NCBI RefSeq assembly: GCF_022605725.1
Contig: NC_065550.1
Coordinates: forward strand, 9,796,001 to 9,860,000
DNA: 64,000 nt
Source: Anthonomus grandis grandis
Lineage: Eukaryota; Arthropoda; Insecta; Coleoptera; Curculionidae
Direction: 5' to 3'
Shown here in pieces: positions 23,560 through 36,100 of the stretch. A model generated the notes under the pieces. It worked only from the letters and a program-made list of their open reading frames with translations. It ran no database searches and was not told where the DNA came from. The translations under genes and the position numbers were made by a program. Positions within the stretch are counted from its first letter, which is position 1. Each line of letters begins with the position of its first letter.

Positions 23560-23955
23560 AGGCAAGAAATTATTTCTACTCTTTGGCAGCAATATTAATT
23601 AATTTGAATAAAATTTGGTGCCAACAAAACGGTTGTCCTCCACATAATGCAAACATGATGGGCAAGTTTTTAAGCTACAATCGCATTATTAGCACAAAAG
23701 GCACGATTAAAATGGCCTCCTAAATCTTCCCATCTATATTCAATTGACTTTTTCCTTTGGGGATATATCACGGAAAAAATGTATAAGCATAGTCATAAAC
23801 GTGCCCCAAATTTAGATGAGCCTCGTTTCAAGGTACGTGACACCCTGAATAATATTGAAGTCGAAATGATGCAGAACACTTGTGGAGAGTTCTGTAGCAG
23901 GCTGATTGGATATTGTGTACCATACAAGCCGATGGTATTTTTCAACATTTAAATG
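23560..23955 (+). pseudogene. Mariner-like transposase C-terminal relic
   Basis: Plus-strand translation with frameshifts shows the second half of a mariner-type catalytic domain. WCQQNGCPPHNA corresponds to the second Asp block (usually FQQDGAPPHYA). The SIDFFLWGYITEKMY piece near 23735-23785 is the third acidic block and following helix. KVRDTLNNIEVEMMQN near 23830-23880 is the C-terminal helix. The catalytic Asp is replaced by Asn and several stops interrupt it. It may belong with the next relic (24600-25110), but that one contains its own copy of the second block, so two insertions are more likely. Confidence 0.6.
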
Positions 23956-24599
23956 CTTTTTAATAATAATATACTATTTTTCGCTCTTATTAGAATTCCT
24001 TTTAATTTAATTTCAAGACAATTTTTGTATGCTTTAAAATTTTATGTAATATTATATGGTTGGTGTTTTCGTTTTCACATCGGTATGTATAAAAATAACT
24101 TTTAACGACACTTTTGTAGATAACTTTTAACGATGTCTTGCGGTACATACAACTTAAATCAGCCAAATTTTATGGACTAGTTTAAAGTCAATATCATCAT
24201 ATGATTAGTGTCTCATGACTTTAAATACAAAAAAATTGTCTCTCCGAATCCTATATGAATAATAAGAGAGCAAAGCCAATTAAGCATGAGAAAGCTAGCT
24301 AAAATAGATTCTATATCTTTGGGTATCGTACATGTAGTACAAATCATTTTTTAATATTTTAAGAAAGAGTACCTATCAATTTAGACACGAAAGTAATGAA
24401 AGGAATGGCTCTTAACGCTCCACTTATGACTAAATTAAAAAAATTCTTTAAGGAAATCAAACAAATCTTAAGCTTTAGATCTGATAATTTTTTATATAAA
24501 GATTGTAAAACGCCTTATATACAGGATGCTTAAGCTGGTAATAGGTGCTAAATTAAGATTACCACCAAAATACGTATGACGTGTGCTCCATAAGAAAAA
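23956..24599. other. Stretch with no recognisable gene
   Basis: AT-rich, no coding match. TATATACAGGATGCTTAAGC near 24517 resembles a mariner-type terminus and may be the left end of the relic that follows. A possible right end ending CACCTTGTATATA near 25678 is only loosely similar. Confidence 0.4.
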
Positions 24600-25110
24600 T
24601 TTATACACGTATCATATCCAACAGGTACAAAGATTACAAGAAGATCAGGTATCTAGAGTTGCTTTTTCGCAATGGATATAAGTACATAGAAGGACGCTTT
24701 CTCGAATTTTTTTCACTGATGAGGCCCAGTTAACGTGGGATGGTGTTTTTAATACGTGAAACTCCCATTTCTAGGCCATCGTCATTCCACATTCTATTAG
24801 GCAGATCCACATTTTATTAGGCATGGTTATTCCCAATAAAAATTTGCAGTCAATATTTGGTGTGGCCTAATTATTAATTCCTTAATCGGTTCCTATGTAT
24901 TTCAGCAACATTTGAATAGAGCTGTTTATTTGGACTTTTTACGAAATCTTTTGCCTGGTTTTTTGCTAGAGCCCTATGTAAATTTATGGCGAATGTATTT
25001 CCAGCATGATAGTGCCTAGCATATTTTGCTATGGATATACGGGCATATCTAGACTCTTAGTTTCCAAATCGTTAGATCGGGAGAGGTAGGTCGGTTTCTT
25101 GGCCGTAAAA
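24600..25110 (+). pseudogene. Mariner-like transposase relic
   Basis: Starts with the end of the DNA-binding region (RYQQVQRLQEDQVSRVAFSQW). Then follow FFTDEAQLTWDG (first catalytic Asp block, intact), VYLDFLRNLLPGFLLEPY and MYFQHDSA (second Asp block). The third block is reduced to a scrambled stretch around 25060-25105. Several stops and frameshifts interrupt it. A small duplication of ATTCCACATTCTATTAGGCAG-like sequence at about 24785-24830 is visible inside. It is a dead copy of the same broad family as the other relics. Confidence 0.65.
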
Positions 25111-25680
25111 AAGATAAGCAAAAGCATTATAAAATTAAGCCATTTTTTTGTTTTTTAACGATTTCATTTATTGCAAACATTACTCGTTAAACATGTTAAA
25201 CATATTTTACAAGCCTACACACAAAGTGTATATAGTATGAATTAAATGCAAAAAAACTATAATTAAATTATACAAAGTTATCTAATACTTAATTTATAAT
25301 TTTTATGGTAAGCGTGTCAAATTATTTCTTAATCTTATTTTTTTTATGATTTATTGTAGCTTTATAAATAATTTAAACAAATATCAATATCAAATCTATA
25401 GGGTGGTTTTTTACAAGCGAAACAATTATTTAAATATTCTAGTCCGATCGTGTAATGAAATTTTTGCAGATATACTTCTAGCTTTAGTTGTACTAGTGTA
25501 TTATGCCAGTAAAATTAAAAAAAAAAAACAAATATTGATGAAGCTGCAGCGGCCTTTTTATTTATACAAAAATAACGAAACCATCTGAAGTGCTTAATTT
25601 CTGAAAACCTAGAAGTGTAAGTGTCAATTGTAACCACAACCTTGACTATGTAGACTGGGTCCTGGAACACCTTGTATATA
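25111..25680. other. Stretch with no recognisable gene
   Basis: AT-rich. The 80-codon frame at 25346-25588 has no domain. It may include the tail of the preceding transposon relic. Confidence 0.45.
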
Positions 25681-27177
25681 TACAGTGCGGCTTTTAATTG
25701 TCTTCCCTCTTATCTTTTGAATGCGTTTATATACAAAATTGAAATTTGGCACACATCATTAGCAACTCAAATAGTACTTTTTGGTCTCTAGTTCATTTTG
25801 CAAAACTTCAAAATAGTTGCCGGATGCTATTCAAAAATAAAATTAAATAGAAAGGGGAGTTATGCGATACATCATTTGAAAGCTCCCACTGAAAGCTTTA
25901 TAGTCTAGAATATTAAGTAAATACTTCTACCCAAAGCAAAATGGCAGCCTTTCCAAGTCTTATTTTTCGCATTTTTATTTTCATTTAAAATAACTAAGCT
26001 TTAGATATCTAATGTAATTAATTTAAAAAAAGATGCTGAAAGTGAGCAATATTAACTTTAAGACAGTAAAAAAATCTTTTGGAAAACTTTGCACGAACAT
26101 TTTGGAAAGTGGTAACATTAATATTGCGACATGCATCAATTATTATTCTTTGACGTAGATCAAAGATAGATTCTGGCTGGATGACGTAGACTTTTTGGTT
26201 CAAGTACCCCATAAAAAAAACTCTAAGTTAAGAGTTTTAAGATCTGCCGATCTGGTTGACCACTCGGTACGCCCTCGACGACCAATCCACCGATTAGATC
26301 AATCCAAATGCTCTCTAAAATTTCTGCTAAAGTGAGGCGGTGCCCCATCATGTTGAAAAGCTGTTTTCAACTCAAATTCATAAGGATTATTTTCAATAAT
26401 CTCTAGAGGTTCTACTGCATTTTCCAACATGTTTAAGTATAGGTCCCCTGTCAAATTTTGATCTAAAAAGAGAGGGCCAACAATGTGATTTCCTAATATG
26501 TTAGCCCACGCATTTATTTTTTCTGGGTATTGTGCGTGTGTTTCACGAAATATGTGGGGGTTTATGTCGCTGCCATAACGGAAATTTTGTCTATTAGCAT
26601 TAACAGAAACATTAAAAAAAGTACATTTATCGGTGAAAGAAATGTTCACAGGTATCACTAACAATGGAAGTAGACTGTTGCGGATCTCTTACAATAGCTG
26701 CTATAATATCCACCTGCTTTCCTTCTGGATAGCTGGGAGGCTCTGGATTCTAACCCTTATGATAATAATGTGATATTGACATTGACAAAAAATATAAACT
26801 ATACAAACAAAAACATACCTACAATCAAATTACACCTGAACAGTTGTAGTAAAGAAAATAAAAATAAATAAAAATGCGAAAAATAAGATTTTAGAAAGAA
26901 AGGTTGCTATTTTGCTATGGGTAGAAGTAATGACTTAATATTTTAGGCCCATAAAGCATTCATTGGGGGCTTTCAAACGATGTATCGCATCACCTCCCTT
27001 TCTATTTAATTTTATTTCTTAAAATGGCGTCCCGCTGCCATTTTCAAAATTTGCAAAATGAGCTAGGAACCAAAAAGTAATATTTAGATTGCTAATGATG
27101 TGAGCTAAATTTCAAATTTTTATATAAAGTTATTCAAATGGTAGGAGAAGTGGGTCAATTAAGAGCCGCACTGTGTA
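25681..27177 (-). mobile_element. Mariner-type element with about 300-bp terminal inverted repeats
   Basis: Ends are TACAGTGCGGCTTTTAATTG at 25681 and its inverse, ending GCCGCACTGTGTA, at 27177. The arms can be aligned over about 25683-25985 and 26865-27175: both include the blocks GCTAATGATGTG, ACCAAAAAGTA and ATGCGAAAAATAAGA in mirror order. TA dinucleotides flank both ends. A broken minus-strand transposase fills the centre. The terminus sequence differs from the CAGGGTG family at 8034, so this is a distinct but related lineage. Confidence 0.85.
26018..26755 (-). pseudogene. Broken DUF4817-type mariner transposase
   Basis: Inside the long-TIR element. From the right: QVDIIAAIVRDPQQSTS (second helix-turn-helix), then the frame 26664-26299 with ISFTDKCTFF (first Asp block), INAWANILGNHIVGP, and FQHDGAPPHFSRNFREHLD (second Asp block). 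A frameshift near 26290 follows. The minus strand then carries the WIGRRGR region and a GYLNQKVYV tail in another frame (26212-26018). The third acidic residue block is present only across the frameshift. The N-terminal helix-turn-helix is missing. Non-functional, but both first catalytic Asp residues are preserved. Confidence 0.7.
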
Positions 27178-27947
27178 TGAGCTGTCACAATACATGATAT
27201 AAGTGATGATATTAAAAACTCATATTTTTTATGAATGATTAATAAAAGTGTCACCTTGACATTAGGTTTAACAGTTTTAATTAAGTATTTTATGCTAATG
27301 CTATTCCTGAAATATTTATCAGATTTTCTTGTGCTTAGGAAATTCCGGCACAGCTGACGTCTTTATTAAAATCAAACATTTAATTTAGTCTTCAGTTTAA
27401 TCTTCTCATTCAAGTATAATTGCTACCAAAATATTAATTTTATTTTTCGCTATTTAAACTTTTTCTGTATATCAATATTTAAAAAATAATAATTTTGCAT
27501 TCGTCCTTTATAACTAAAACTTGAATCTTTGTATATTTATTTTCCAAACGCCAGCCAATGGAACGGAAAGATTTATGATTAAAATTAGCTAACCTATTCA
27601 ATATAAAAATAGTACTATTAATAGATTATAAAAATGTGGTTTTTGTTATTGTGTGCAGTTAGTTTAAATCCACTAAAATAAGAAAATTAGTTTTTATAGT
27701 TTCTAAGTAAGTAATAGGTTTTCCAATTATTTTTTTTTTGTAGAATCTTTTAATAACCTTTACTATTACCAAGCATAATTCAGTAAAACAATAACCATAA
27801 TTAATTAATTAATCTAATTTATGTGTTAATATTTAATAAACAGTAGCATCACTTTTATTTGCAGGAAGATTTTAATACTGTTTCGGATTGAAGCGTTTTA
27901 TTTTCAAGCTTTTAACAGTTTTTTGTTTGCATAAATTATTTTGTTGA
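27178..27947. other. AT-rich stretch, nothing recognised
   Basis: No open frame over 60 codons, no terminal repeats and no splice-bounded exon visible. Confidence 0.5.
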
Positions 27948-28200
27948 AAATGGAAGTTTACCCTAGAGAAGAAGGAATTGACATGGCATTTATTTTTAGT
28001 GAAATCATCCAAATAAGGCCGCTTTTGAAGGATTGTTGTAAGTGTTTAGTACAAGACGGAGCCTAAAAGAAAACATATAATGGAAATATAAGATATTGAG
28101 TTGGACGTTATTGCTGCAGTTGTTCAAGATCCTCATATCGGGAAAAACCAAATGGCAAAAAATCATAACATAAGTCAAGCAGGTATTTCCTTGTAATATT
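27948..28200 (+). pseudogene. N-terminal fragment of a DUF4817-type mariner transposase
   Basis: ATGGAAGTTTACCCTAGAGA opens a frame with EEGIDMAFIFSEIIQIRP, matching the first helix-turn-helix of this transposase family. It is followed, after a frame change, by ELDVIAAVVQDPHIGKNQM with HNISQAGIS, the second one. Nothing of the catalytic domain follows. An isolated truncated piece. Confidence 0.5.
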
Positions 28201-29459
28201 ATATTATAATGGTCAGTTGTCAAAATAGATACATTGTTAATACAGTCTTTAATTTTACCTATCGCTAATCGATTTTGCTGCATACTGTAATCAATTATAA
28301 TCGGGTGTTTAAACTTAGCATGTCATTGTACCTCTAAAGCCATAACCATTTAAACTTAAACTTGATTACTCAACATAAATTAGATACTTTTTCATACAAA
28401 AAACGAATCAAAAAATACAAAAATTATTAATATAAATTAAAAAAAAGAAAATAATAACATGTCAATTTGTTATCAATTACATGGAAATTTTGTGTTAAAT
28501 TTTTTTTTAAAAATCCGCATTTTAAATACTGCAATTTTAAAAAAAAATAAGAAGGTTTAGGGATAGGAAAACCTTATTAGTCTCGAAAAAGAATTCATTG
28601 TCACATTTATTAGTAATATAAAATACAGTGTTTCCCATTTAAATGCAACTTATTGCCTTTCAAAAACTGTAATAATTCAAACCTAATTTTTGAACGTTCT
28701 GCATGAAATAGTAACTATTTTACAAATTAAATGTAAAATTTAATAATTTAGTGTTCCTCAGTGCGAATATGTAAAAAAAACACAGGTTAAACATTTTTTT
28801 GTTGCAATTGTCTCAGTATTTTCACAAAACATAAAATATTTCGAAAACTTTAATATGTAAGCTGGGAAAACTTTAATAAAATCTACCTTTATTTACGATG
28901 TAGAATTCAAAAATCAAATAATATACAGGATGCGCCATTAAAAAAAACTAACTTTGATATGTTTCTGAAATTTAAAAAGATTCTTCTGAAAGGCCTCTGA
29001 CATTCCCAATTTAATGTTTTACCCTGTACTTATTTATTTGGGTTTTATATGCTCTCCAAAAATAGACCCTCAATAAAAATCCTAAAAGTTGTGTCAATGT
29101 TCTATTTCATGCTCTATATCAAAAGGCTTTAATTTATTTCTGTCGCCCTGAAAAAGGCTTAACATAGTCGAAAAAGTTTGACATAAACGAAAAAAATTAA
29201 AAGGCTTGGAGTTTTATTTCACCCCATATTACTTAAAAACATTATTTCAATGAAAAATATTCTTTAATAAAATAGGTATATATTACTATATTATTAATCT
29301 TTTATTTTATTAAAAATCTTTCTTGAGTAGTATTCGTGAAAGTTGTACTCTGACTTGTGACAATTTTATGTATTTTCTCAAACTTTAACTTTGACATTTT
29401 TACGCACTACTAATCAAAGTAATTAAAATATTTTATTGTTTTATTTGGTAATAGAAATG
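28201..29459. other. Stretch with no recognisable gene
   Basis: AT-rich. TATACAGGATGCGCCATTAA at 28929 resembles a miniature-element end and a TTTTACCCTGTACTTA lies about 100 bases later, but their inner sequences do not pair well enough to call an element. The 92-codon minus frame at 28005-28283 mostly shadows the transposon fragment before it. Confidence 0.4.
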
Positions 29460-29489
29460 ATTACAATTATTCATACTAAGCATCATTAT

Positions 29490-30020
29490 GTCTTTCATCA
29501 AATCACATGCAACCCAGAAGCAGGTACTAGAAAATCTTAGTGCCCTGACCAAGGATTTTACATCAAGAGATTTTGTGATAGTGGGGTGTGGAACAAATGA
29601 CTTGGCTAAGGGGTAAATATCCTCGAATGAGTGTAAATAATAATAAAATTAAAGAATGTCTTCACACTAATATATTTTTTTTGTCAGCTGTTAAAACAAA
29701 TAATAATATACATTTAAAGCATTTGTTTTGCTATAACCAGAAGTTACGTAATTTTATACATCATGTAAATAGATGTGTTGAAAGTGTTGTATGTAAATAT
29801 GTGTAATAGTATAGGTAGAAAGATCAATAATGTTTCACGGCTGTTGGTTCATGTTATTAAGAAGGAACCCGCGCACTTTTAAAAGAAACAAAACATTGAT
29901 ACACATAAAATTCAAGGAGATGCAGGAAGCATTATTGTCTTATGGGCCTGAGACTGATATATCTGATACTAATTTTATTGATTTGACTGAGACATTAAAA
30001 CTAAGTTACAAACATTAAAA
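29490..30020 (+). pseudogene. LINE ORF1 remnant with SGNH-esterase-like GxND motif
   Basis: The first translatable piece (about 29490-29625) reads QKQVLENLSALTKDF followed by FVIVGCGTNDLAKG. GTND fits block III (GxND) of SGNH hydrolases, a domain known in the first ORF of several insect and vertebrate CR1-like LINEs. The following frames 29588-29806 and 29830-30018 continue the same protein in changed phase (KLRNFIHHVNRCVES; RLLVHVIKKEPAHF in the frame after it). Broken by at least three frameshifts. Other SGNH blocks are not clearly visible. Confidence 0.45.
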
Positions 30021-30997
30021 CTTAATTTACTGAATAATAATAGTGATATAATTGCACGGACTGAAACCTGGTTGAATGATTCTATTTACAGCCAGAAATT
30101 AAATACTGACTGATAAAACTCATATAGTAATATTTAGGGTTGACAGAAACTAAGTACTGACAGGCAAAAGACAAGGTGAAGGGGTATTAATTGCATTAAG
30201 TAAAAAATGTACAGCACAGAAGTGTAATACATTTTGACAACATTTAAAGATATTGAAGCACTTTGTATTAAAATTAGTTTAGACCTAAAAGAATTTTTGT
30301 ATGTTGTAATTGCTTATTTTGTTTATCATTGTGTTGAGAAAACTCTTTTAGACTGTAAGTGTACAATTTTAAGTGTTTTAATATTCGTGAATTTGTCCAT
30401 AATGTGAAAAATGTTTCTATATGTGATTTTAAAAGTTTTTTACCTTTTACTATTTTACACAAATTAATAAGGTACGTAATATTTACAATGTACTTCTAGA
30501 TCTAGTTATTGTTAGTTCCCATTTAAAGAGCTATTTAGTAAACATTAATGATAACCCATTGTTGCCCATTGATGTTGGCATCATCCTGTTCTTTTAATTG
30601 AAGTAAATATCAATAATAATTTTAAAGAATGTAAACAAGTCAACAATACAAAATTTAATTTAACAAAAGCGAATTTTGACTGAGAAAATTTTTGAAATAA
30701 TGAAAAATTTTGAATAATGAATTAAATTTTTGAAGAGTGTATTCCTAAGTCAACCCAAGTAGGAAAGACCCCTGTATGTTACATTGGCGAGATCATTAAA
30801 ATGATCAATACCAAGGAAAAGTTCTTTAAAACAAATTTAGAAAATCAAAAATAAGCTTTTGGTGGGATAAGTACAGACAAATAAGGCAAGGTTTATTTAG
30901 GGATCCCAGGTTTTTCTGGTTCGTAATCAAAGAAAAGTGTCTAATTTTCCAGCTCAGGTCTCCTATAAGGATATGTCCATATCTGGCACAAAAAATA

Positions 30998-32515
30998 TTG
31001 CTAATATCTTTGCAACATATTTTGGGTCAGTTTTTGAAAATTAATTGCCTGTGCATCAGTGTAAACTCAACATACTTTTGTAGAAGGAAATTTTCTGCAG
31101 AAGAAGTTAGGGATTCCATTAAAAAACTTAAAGGGAACCGATCTATTGGTCGTGATGGTCTGCCTAGTTATATAATAAAGGGCTGTGGTGATTTTTTGGC
31201 ACCACCATTTTTTATTTATTTTTAACCTTAGCCTACAGACATCAACTTATCCTGACGAGTGGCGTATCAGTAAGGTAATTCCATTGCACAAAAAAGGTAC
31301 GAAACAAGCACGAGGTGATAAACCATCGACCTGTTACCATTCTAAATGCTGTTTCTAAAGTATTTGAGATAACTTTATGTCATAGATTATATGCTGAAGT
31401 CAGTCTTAATATATCCGAATACCAACATGGATCTTTACCTAATAAATTAATATTAACTAATTTAATTACATTTTGTCAATTTGTTCACAATGCTTTGAAT
31501 AATAAAAAACAGGTTGATGTCATATATACATTTGTTAATTTGTTCATGTCATTTGATAAGATTCGATATTCTATAATAATAGCATCTGTTTATGAAAATA
31601 ATGTAACTACAGATTTAATTTAGTTAATTTCTTCCTATTTAGAAAATAGACAAAACTATGTAGAAGTTAAGGGCGCCAGGTCTGATATTTACACTAGTAC
31701 CTCAGGAGTCCCCAAGGTTCCAATTTGGGACCTCTGTTATTTTTGGTTGCCATAAATAAGATTGTTTCTGTTTCTAATGATTCACAAAAACTACTTTTTG
31801 CAGATGATTTTAAGATTTACATGGAAATTACCTCTCTAGGTGATTGCATCTCTCTGCAGAATGATTTAGATAGGGTTGTTGGTTGGTGTAATGCAAACTC
31901 ATTTCATTTCAATAATAAAAAATGTTTAGCAATGTCGCTGACACTTAATAAAAATATAATTAATTATAACTACAAGATTAGCGGTACCCAGCTTGAACAT
32001 TACTGCAATGAAAATGATTTAGGTGTAATTGTTGACTGTAATTTAGCTTTTACCGATCACAATATTAACACAGTTAATGAGGCACAGAAAATAATGGATT
32101 TCGTTATTAGAACTACCAAAAACTTTAATGTTGAGTGTTGTTTAAAACTGTTTGATAGTCTGGTTTTACCGAGGTTAGAATATGGGACCATAATTTGGTC
32201 TGCACAATATAACGTCTGGATTAAAACCATAGATCGTGTACACCGCAAATTTTTAAAATATATGTTTCTAAGAGATTTGGATATAATCCCAAACAAGGTT
32301 ATAACCATAATTTGCTTCTGAAAATATTTAACAGATTATCCCTAGAAAATCGGCGCATTAAAACATCCCTAGTGTACATTTATCAAATTTTGACAAATAA
32401 GATTGATGCTCCTCAAATAATGGCAATGTTGCCATTCTTCATTAATGTTGGTAATACCAGACAAAGAAAAATTTTTCATCTTGATTGTCCTAGAACAAAT
32501 ATATACAAGAACTAA
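30998..32515 (+). pseudogene. LINE reverse transcriptase, broken
   Basis: Separate frames carry successive reverse-transcriptase blocks. FSAEEVRDSIKKLKGNRSIG and RDGLPSYIIK lie at 31094-31180. DEWRISKVIPLHKKG follows in another phase at about 31252-31295. HRPVTILNAVSKVFE lies at 31321-31370. GSNLGPLLF-like sequence lies near 31710-31745. The catalytic box is intact as FADD at 31797-31808. The thumb region contains LPRLEYGTIIWS (about 32165-32205). The first catalytic Asp region survives as FVNLFMSFDKI. Upstream, DIIARTETWLNDS near 30040-30080 is the start of the apurinic-type endonuclease. At least four frameshifts and stops; dead. Confidence 0.75.
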
Positions 32516-32898
32516 TACCAATATATAGAATGTGTGATTATTTTAATATTTATGCCTCTGACCTTGATATTGCTATTACAGGTTTAAGACGTTTTACAGA
32601 AAATATTGACATTAGACTTTTTGCTTCTCAGTCTTAGGCCTGATATGTGATAATATAAATATGTGTAGTTGTAAATACTTAAATATATTATGGATTAAAA
32701 GAAATATTTTAAACTTTTTCTTAGGTGTACAATTTATATTGTTAAATGTACAATTTATATTATATTTGGAGGTCATTTTAGAGTAGTAAGTACATATTAT
32801 AGGTGGTGTCTGAAATTGGCCTCTATGGCTGTTAATACTGTAATTCAATAAATAAACAAATAAACTATAAATATAAGCAAAAGACATTTCAAAAGACA

Positions 32899-33045
32899 TT
32901 AAGCTTGATTTCCGTCTTCAATCTCAAGATTTTCCACATCCAAGACTTTAGGGTTGATGTGATCCACTCTTAGGGTAGGTGTGAAGGTGCAATTATTAAG
33001 GTCTGTGTCGGAAATAAAATCGACCGGTCCGATTTTTTTTTGAAA
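32899..33045 (-). CDS. Unrecognised short open frame, possible exon or fragment
   Basis: A minus-strand frame of about 48 codons with no Met, open from about 33045 to a TAA at 32899-32901. It reads with good amino-acid diversity (GPVDFISDTDLNN, then TFTPTLRVDHINPKVLD and VENLEIEDGNQA) in a region otherwise full of stops. I do not recognise the family. A CAG near its right end could be a splice acceptor, so it might be a terminal exon or an exon-derived pseudogene, but nothing upstream supports a gene. A plus-strand frame (MVHSTHFSTKKWRIWKVKEE and nine more codons) overlaps the neighbouring 33091-33183. Confidence 0.2.
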   Translation of the reverse strand, partial: FQKKIGPVDFISDTDLNNCTFTPTLRVDHINPKVLDVENLEIEDGNQA

Positions 33046-33189
33046 AAACTGCCTGTAATTGCCTCTATTTTAACCTTTAACCGTAATTAAGGATGGTGCA
33101 CAGTACACACTTCAGCACAAAGAAGTGGCGGATCTGGAAGGTGAAAGAGGAGCGACAAGAGATCATTAATCGGGTGATATAAAATTAAA

Positions 33190-36100
33190 GAATTTTATTT
33201 TTAGTTAATGAGTAAGTTTTTGCTATGAAATTTATTGTACGTAATTTTCTGCTTAATTTTTTACCTTACATTTTTCTTAATAATCATTTGTTAATGAATC
33301 CTTAAAAATAATGTGTTATATGCTATGGTAATAAACAGATATAAACTTATCGCTAAGCGGAAAATGTTTAGTAAATAAGTATGTTATATAGTAGGAATAT
33401 ATCATGTATACATCATTTTTTAGGATGCAATCCTACGCATTCAATACCGACAAATATAAATTTTCAGAAACCTTTTTATGTTTCAAAAAAGGGAACAATA
33501 ATTAGTAGAGAGGCATTTTCAGTTGATCTGCTATTTCGTTTTTTAATAAAATAATGCTTGTGAATATTTAATTTAAATAATGGTTGGTATTAATCGTAAC
33601 AATAAATTCAGACCATTAATAAAATAACAAGAAATAATCCATAGATATAACTTATTCAATTTGTGAATTAACTTTCATGAAAAATAAACAATTTTAAATA
33701 ATATAACTAATTCAAAACAATTTAAAGCCAGAATAAAAATTAAGAAATTATTAACTAAAGTAAAACCATATGCTTGGAACGACAAGTATTATATTATGGT
33801 ATTTTTAGAAATATAACTGTTTACTACTATTTTTATTATTTTCAGCACTTTCAACATGTTACTTTTGCTAATTTTAATTCTCCCATGTACTTAAGTTTGC
33901 TCCAATGTTTGGTGGGTTTCCAAAAAATCTTTGAAGTGCTTTTCAACTTCTTTGATGATAAACTATGGTTTATAGTTGAGACTTATATCTCGAAAATATT
34001 GGTGATTTAAGTATTGTGGTGCTTTATTGAGGATGACGAAGTAAAATATTTTAGCAATATATAACAATTTCAATAATTCTGATTTTTTGGGGGTTAATAA
34101 AAATTCGAAAAAGAAATTGCGGGGTATTTAAATCCGCTCATAAAAATGTCCAGAAGGCATACCGTTTATTAGTTTAACTTCAATTCTACATCTTTTTGGT
34201 TTAACACTGTTTGCTATAAAATCTAAAATAAGGAGGAAGAGTCTATTGAATAAAGTATTTATAATTTTGGTTTGGCAAAAACTGAATTTGATAAACTTCA
34301 TCTCGTTTAGAAAAAGAAGGTTTAAAAGTAAGGAAATAGTTACAATATCATATCAATTTTCATGGTCTCTGCTAGAGGTATTTGCAAAAATTTATTTTTT
34401 CAATTTTTGTCGGGAAATTTAAATTGCATAATTATTATATCGTGATCAAAAAGAGTAATTAATGTTCAATACAAAATTTGAGAGATTCAATTCGATATCT
34501 TTACGAATGAAAATAACTATGTGAATACTTATAATACATTTAAACATGGTTTTTATTTTTTGCGTTCTGCTTGATCGTAAACACTTAAAAACAATTGATT
34601 TTTTTTAAAGTTAAAATGTTTTTGTTTCTCTATAGCTCCAATACTAATAAATACATTAATTTGAATTTTACAAAATGTTTATCACAAATTCAATTTAAAA
34701 TAAATGTTCAGTAAAAAAAATTAAAAGAAGGATAGTTTTGTAAATAGCGCCCTTTAGAGGGGGCCATAGAAATCAATGTGACATAGCTATTATTTCTTTT
34801 CAACTATCAAACCTTTTTTTCTCTTTATCAAATTCACGTAAGCCAAAGCAAAATTATAAATACTTTTATCAATAAACTTCCTCCTTCGCCCTCCTGCTCT
34901 AATTTGACTTTTAGCAAAATGTGTTAAATAAAACAGATGCAACATTGTAGTCAAAATTTGAAGAGGGATACGAATTATTTTTATAGAAACTCCTGTAAGA
35001 ATTTTTTTTTAAAAAACAACCTTTGTTTCATGACCCTAATAAATGCGTCTGAAGTGAAGAATTAGGAAATTACAATTTTTTTTTTAGCAATTTCATTTGA
35101 CCACTTTAAATGACCAACTTTTTCCCAAAGTTCTTAGTTTACTGCTTACTGAAATATGGTACTGCCAACCTTAATGAAACACTCTTCCTAAAAAAACCTT
35201 TTCCAAAAAACTGTAAAAAATACCTTAAGAAAACTTACTTTTATAATACTATCCAAAAAGAATTTTAAATAACTCCGTCATCATAAGCCCACAGGCAAGA
35301 TCAAACCATGATTTTATTTTATTTTTTGCCGTAGTTTATATAAGAACAATTAATGTTGAATAAGATGGAAAACCCTTTTTAAAATTTGTTCTTAAACAAC
35401 CAACGGGAAATTATTACCGGAAAAAGAGTTTTGTTTGTTTATTTTCGACTAGACTCAACCTAAAGTTTCAAAATTTATTAATAAAGTTCGGCAACCATAC
35501 ACAGTAACCACTATACATTTGTAATGTGTGTACTTTGTAATTTGTAATCTCCTTAGTAAAAAAATGCGTTTATACTGATTCGGTATTAAAAAAATTGTGG
35601 TTTCCATTTAAAAAACATATTGATGACGTCTTACCTTTTTTTGAGTCACCCTGTATTTTTAATTTTTACGTAGAAAAACCCTAAACCAAATATTAAAATC
35701 GACGGGTTCAGGCATTATTTTCAGAAAGGATACATTTAATTTTTATTGAATTTCTCCGCTACTTTACGGATGCGCTGTATATTCATGTAAATGAAATGGC
35801 AATATATAAATCAATTTGTCTAAGGAAGAATACAATTTTTTCACGAAAATCTAATAGATTAGTATTATTTACTTCACAACTATCAATCTATTATATTAAA
35901 ATTTTTTTATTTGTCCTTAATACAGACTCTTTTAGACATTTTAAAGAATCTTACAATGTATCTATCTTGATCACAAATAATGATTAAGAATAAATTAACA
36001 TTTTAACAACAAACCTGAAAAAAAAACTAAATAAAAATGCTCATTCGTACGAGTTAATAGTAAAACTGTTAATAAAAGCATATACAAATTTAACAAATTC

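Larger units (their letters stand above)
29460..32870 (+). mobile_element. CR1/Jockey-like non-LTR retrotransposon, degenerate
   Basis: A single plus-strand copy in which the order of pieces is that of a complete LINE: an ORF1 region with a GTND motif (29500-29620), an endonuclease start (30030-30100), reverse transcriptase (30998-32321) and a thumb or C-terminal region (to about 32515). A 3-prime tail follows, ending in repeated AATAAAC/AATAAAT units near 32848-32870. Many frameshifts and stops are present. The endonuclease region is heavily deleted. No target-site duplication was identified. Confidence 0.75.

Noticed and set aside
35640..35660. CACCCTGTA right-end motif
   Set aside because: No partner found to the left; insufficient to call an element.
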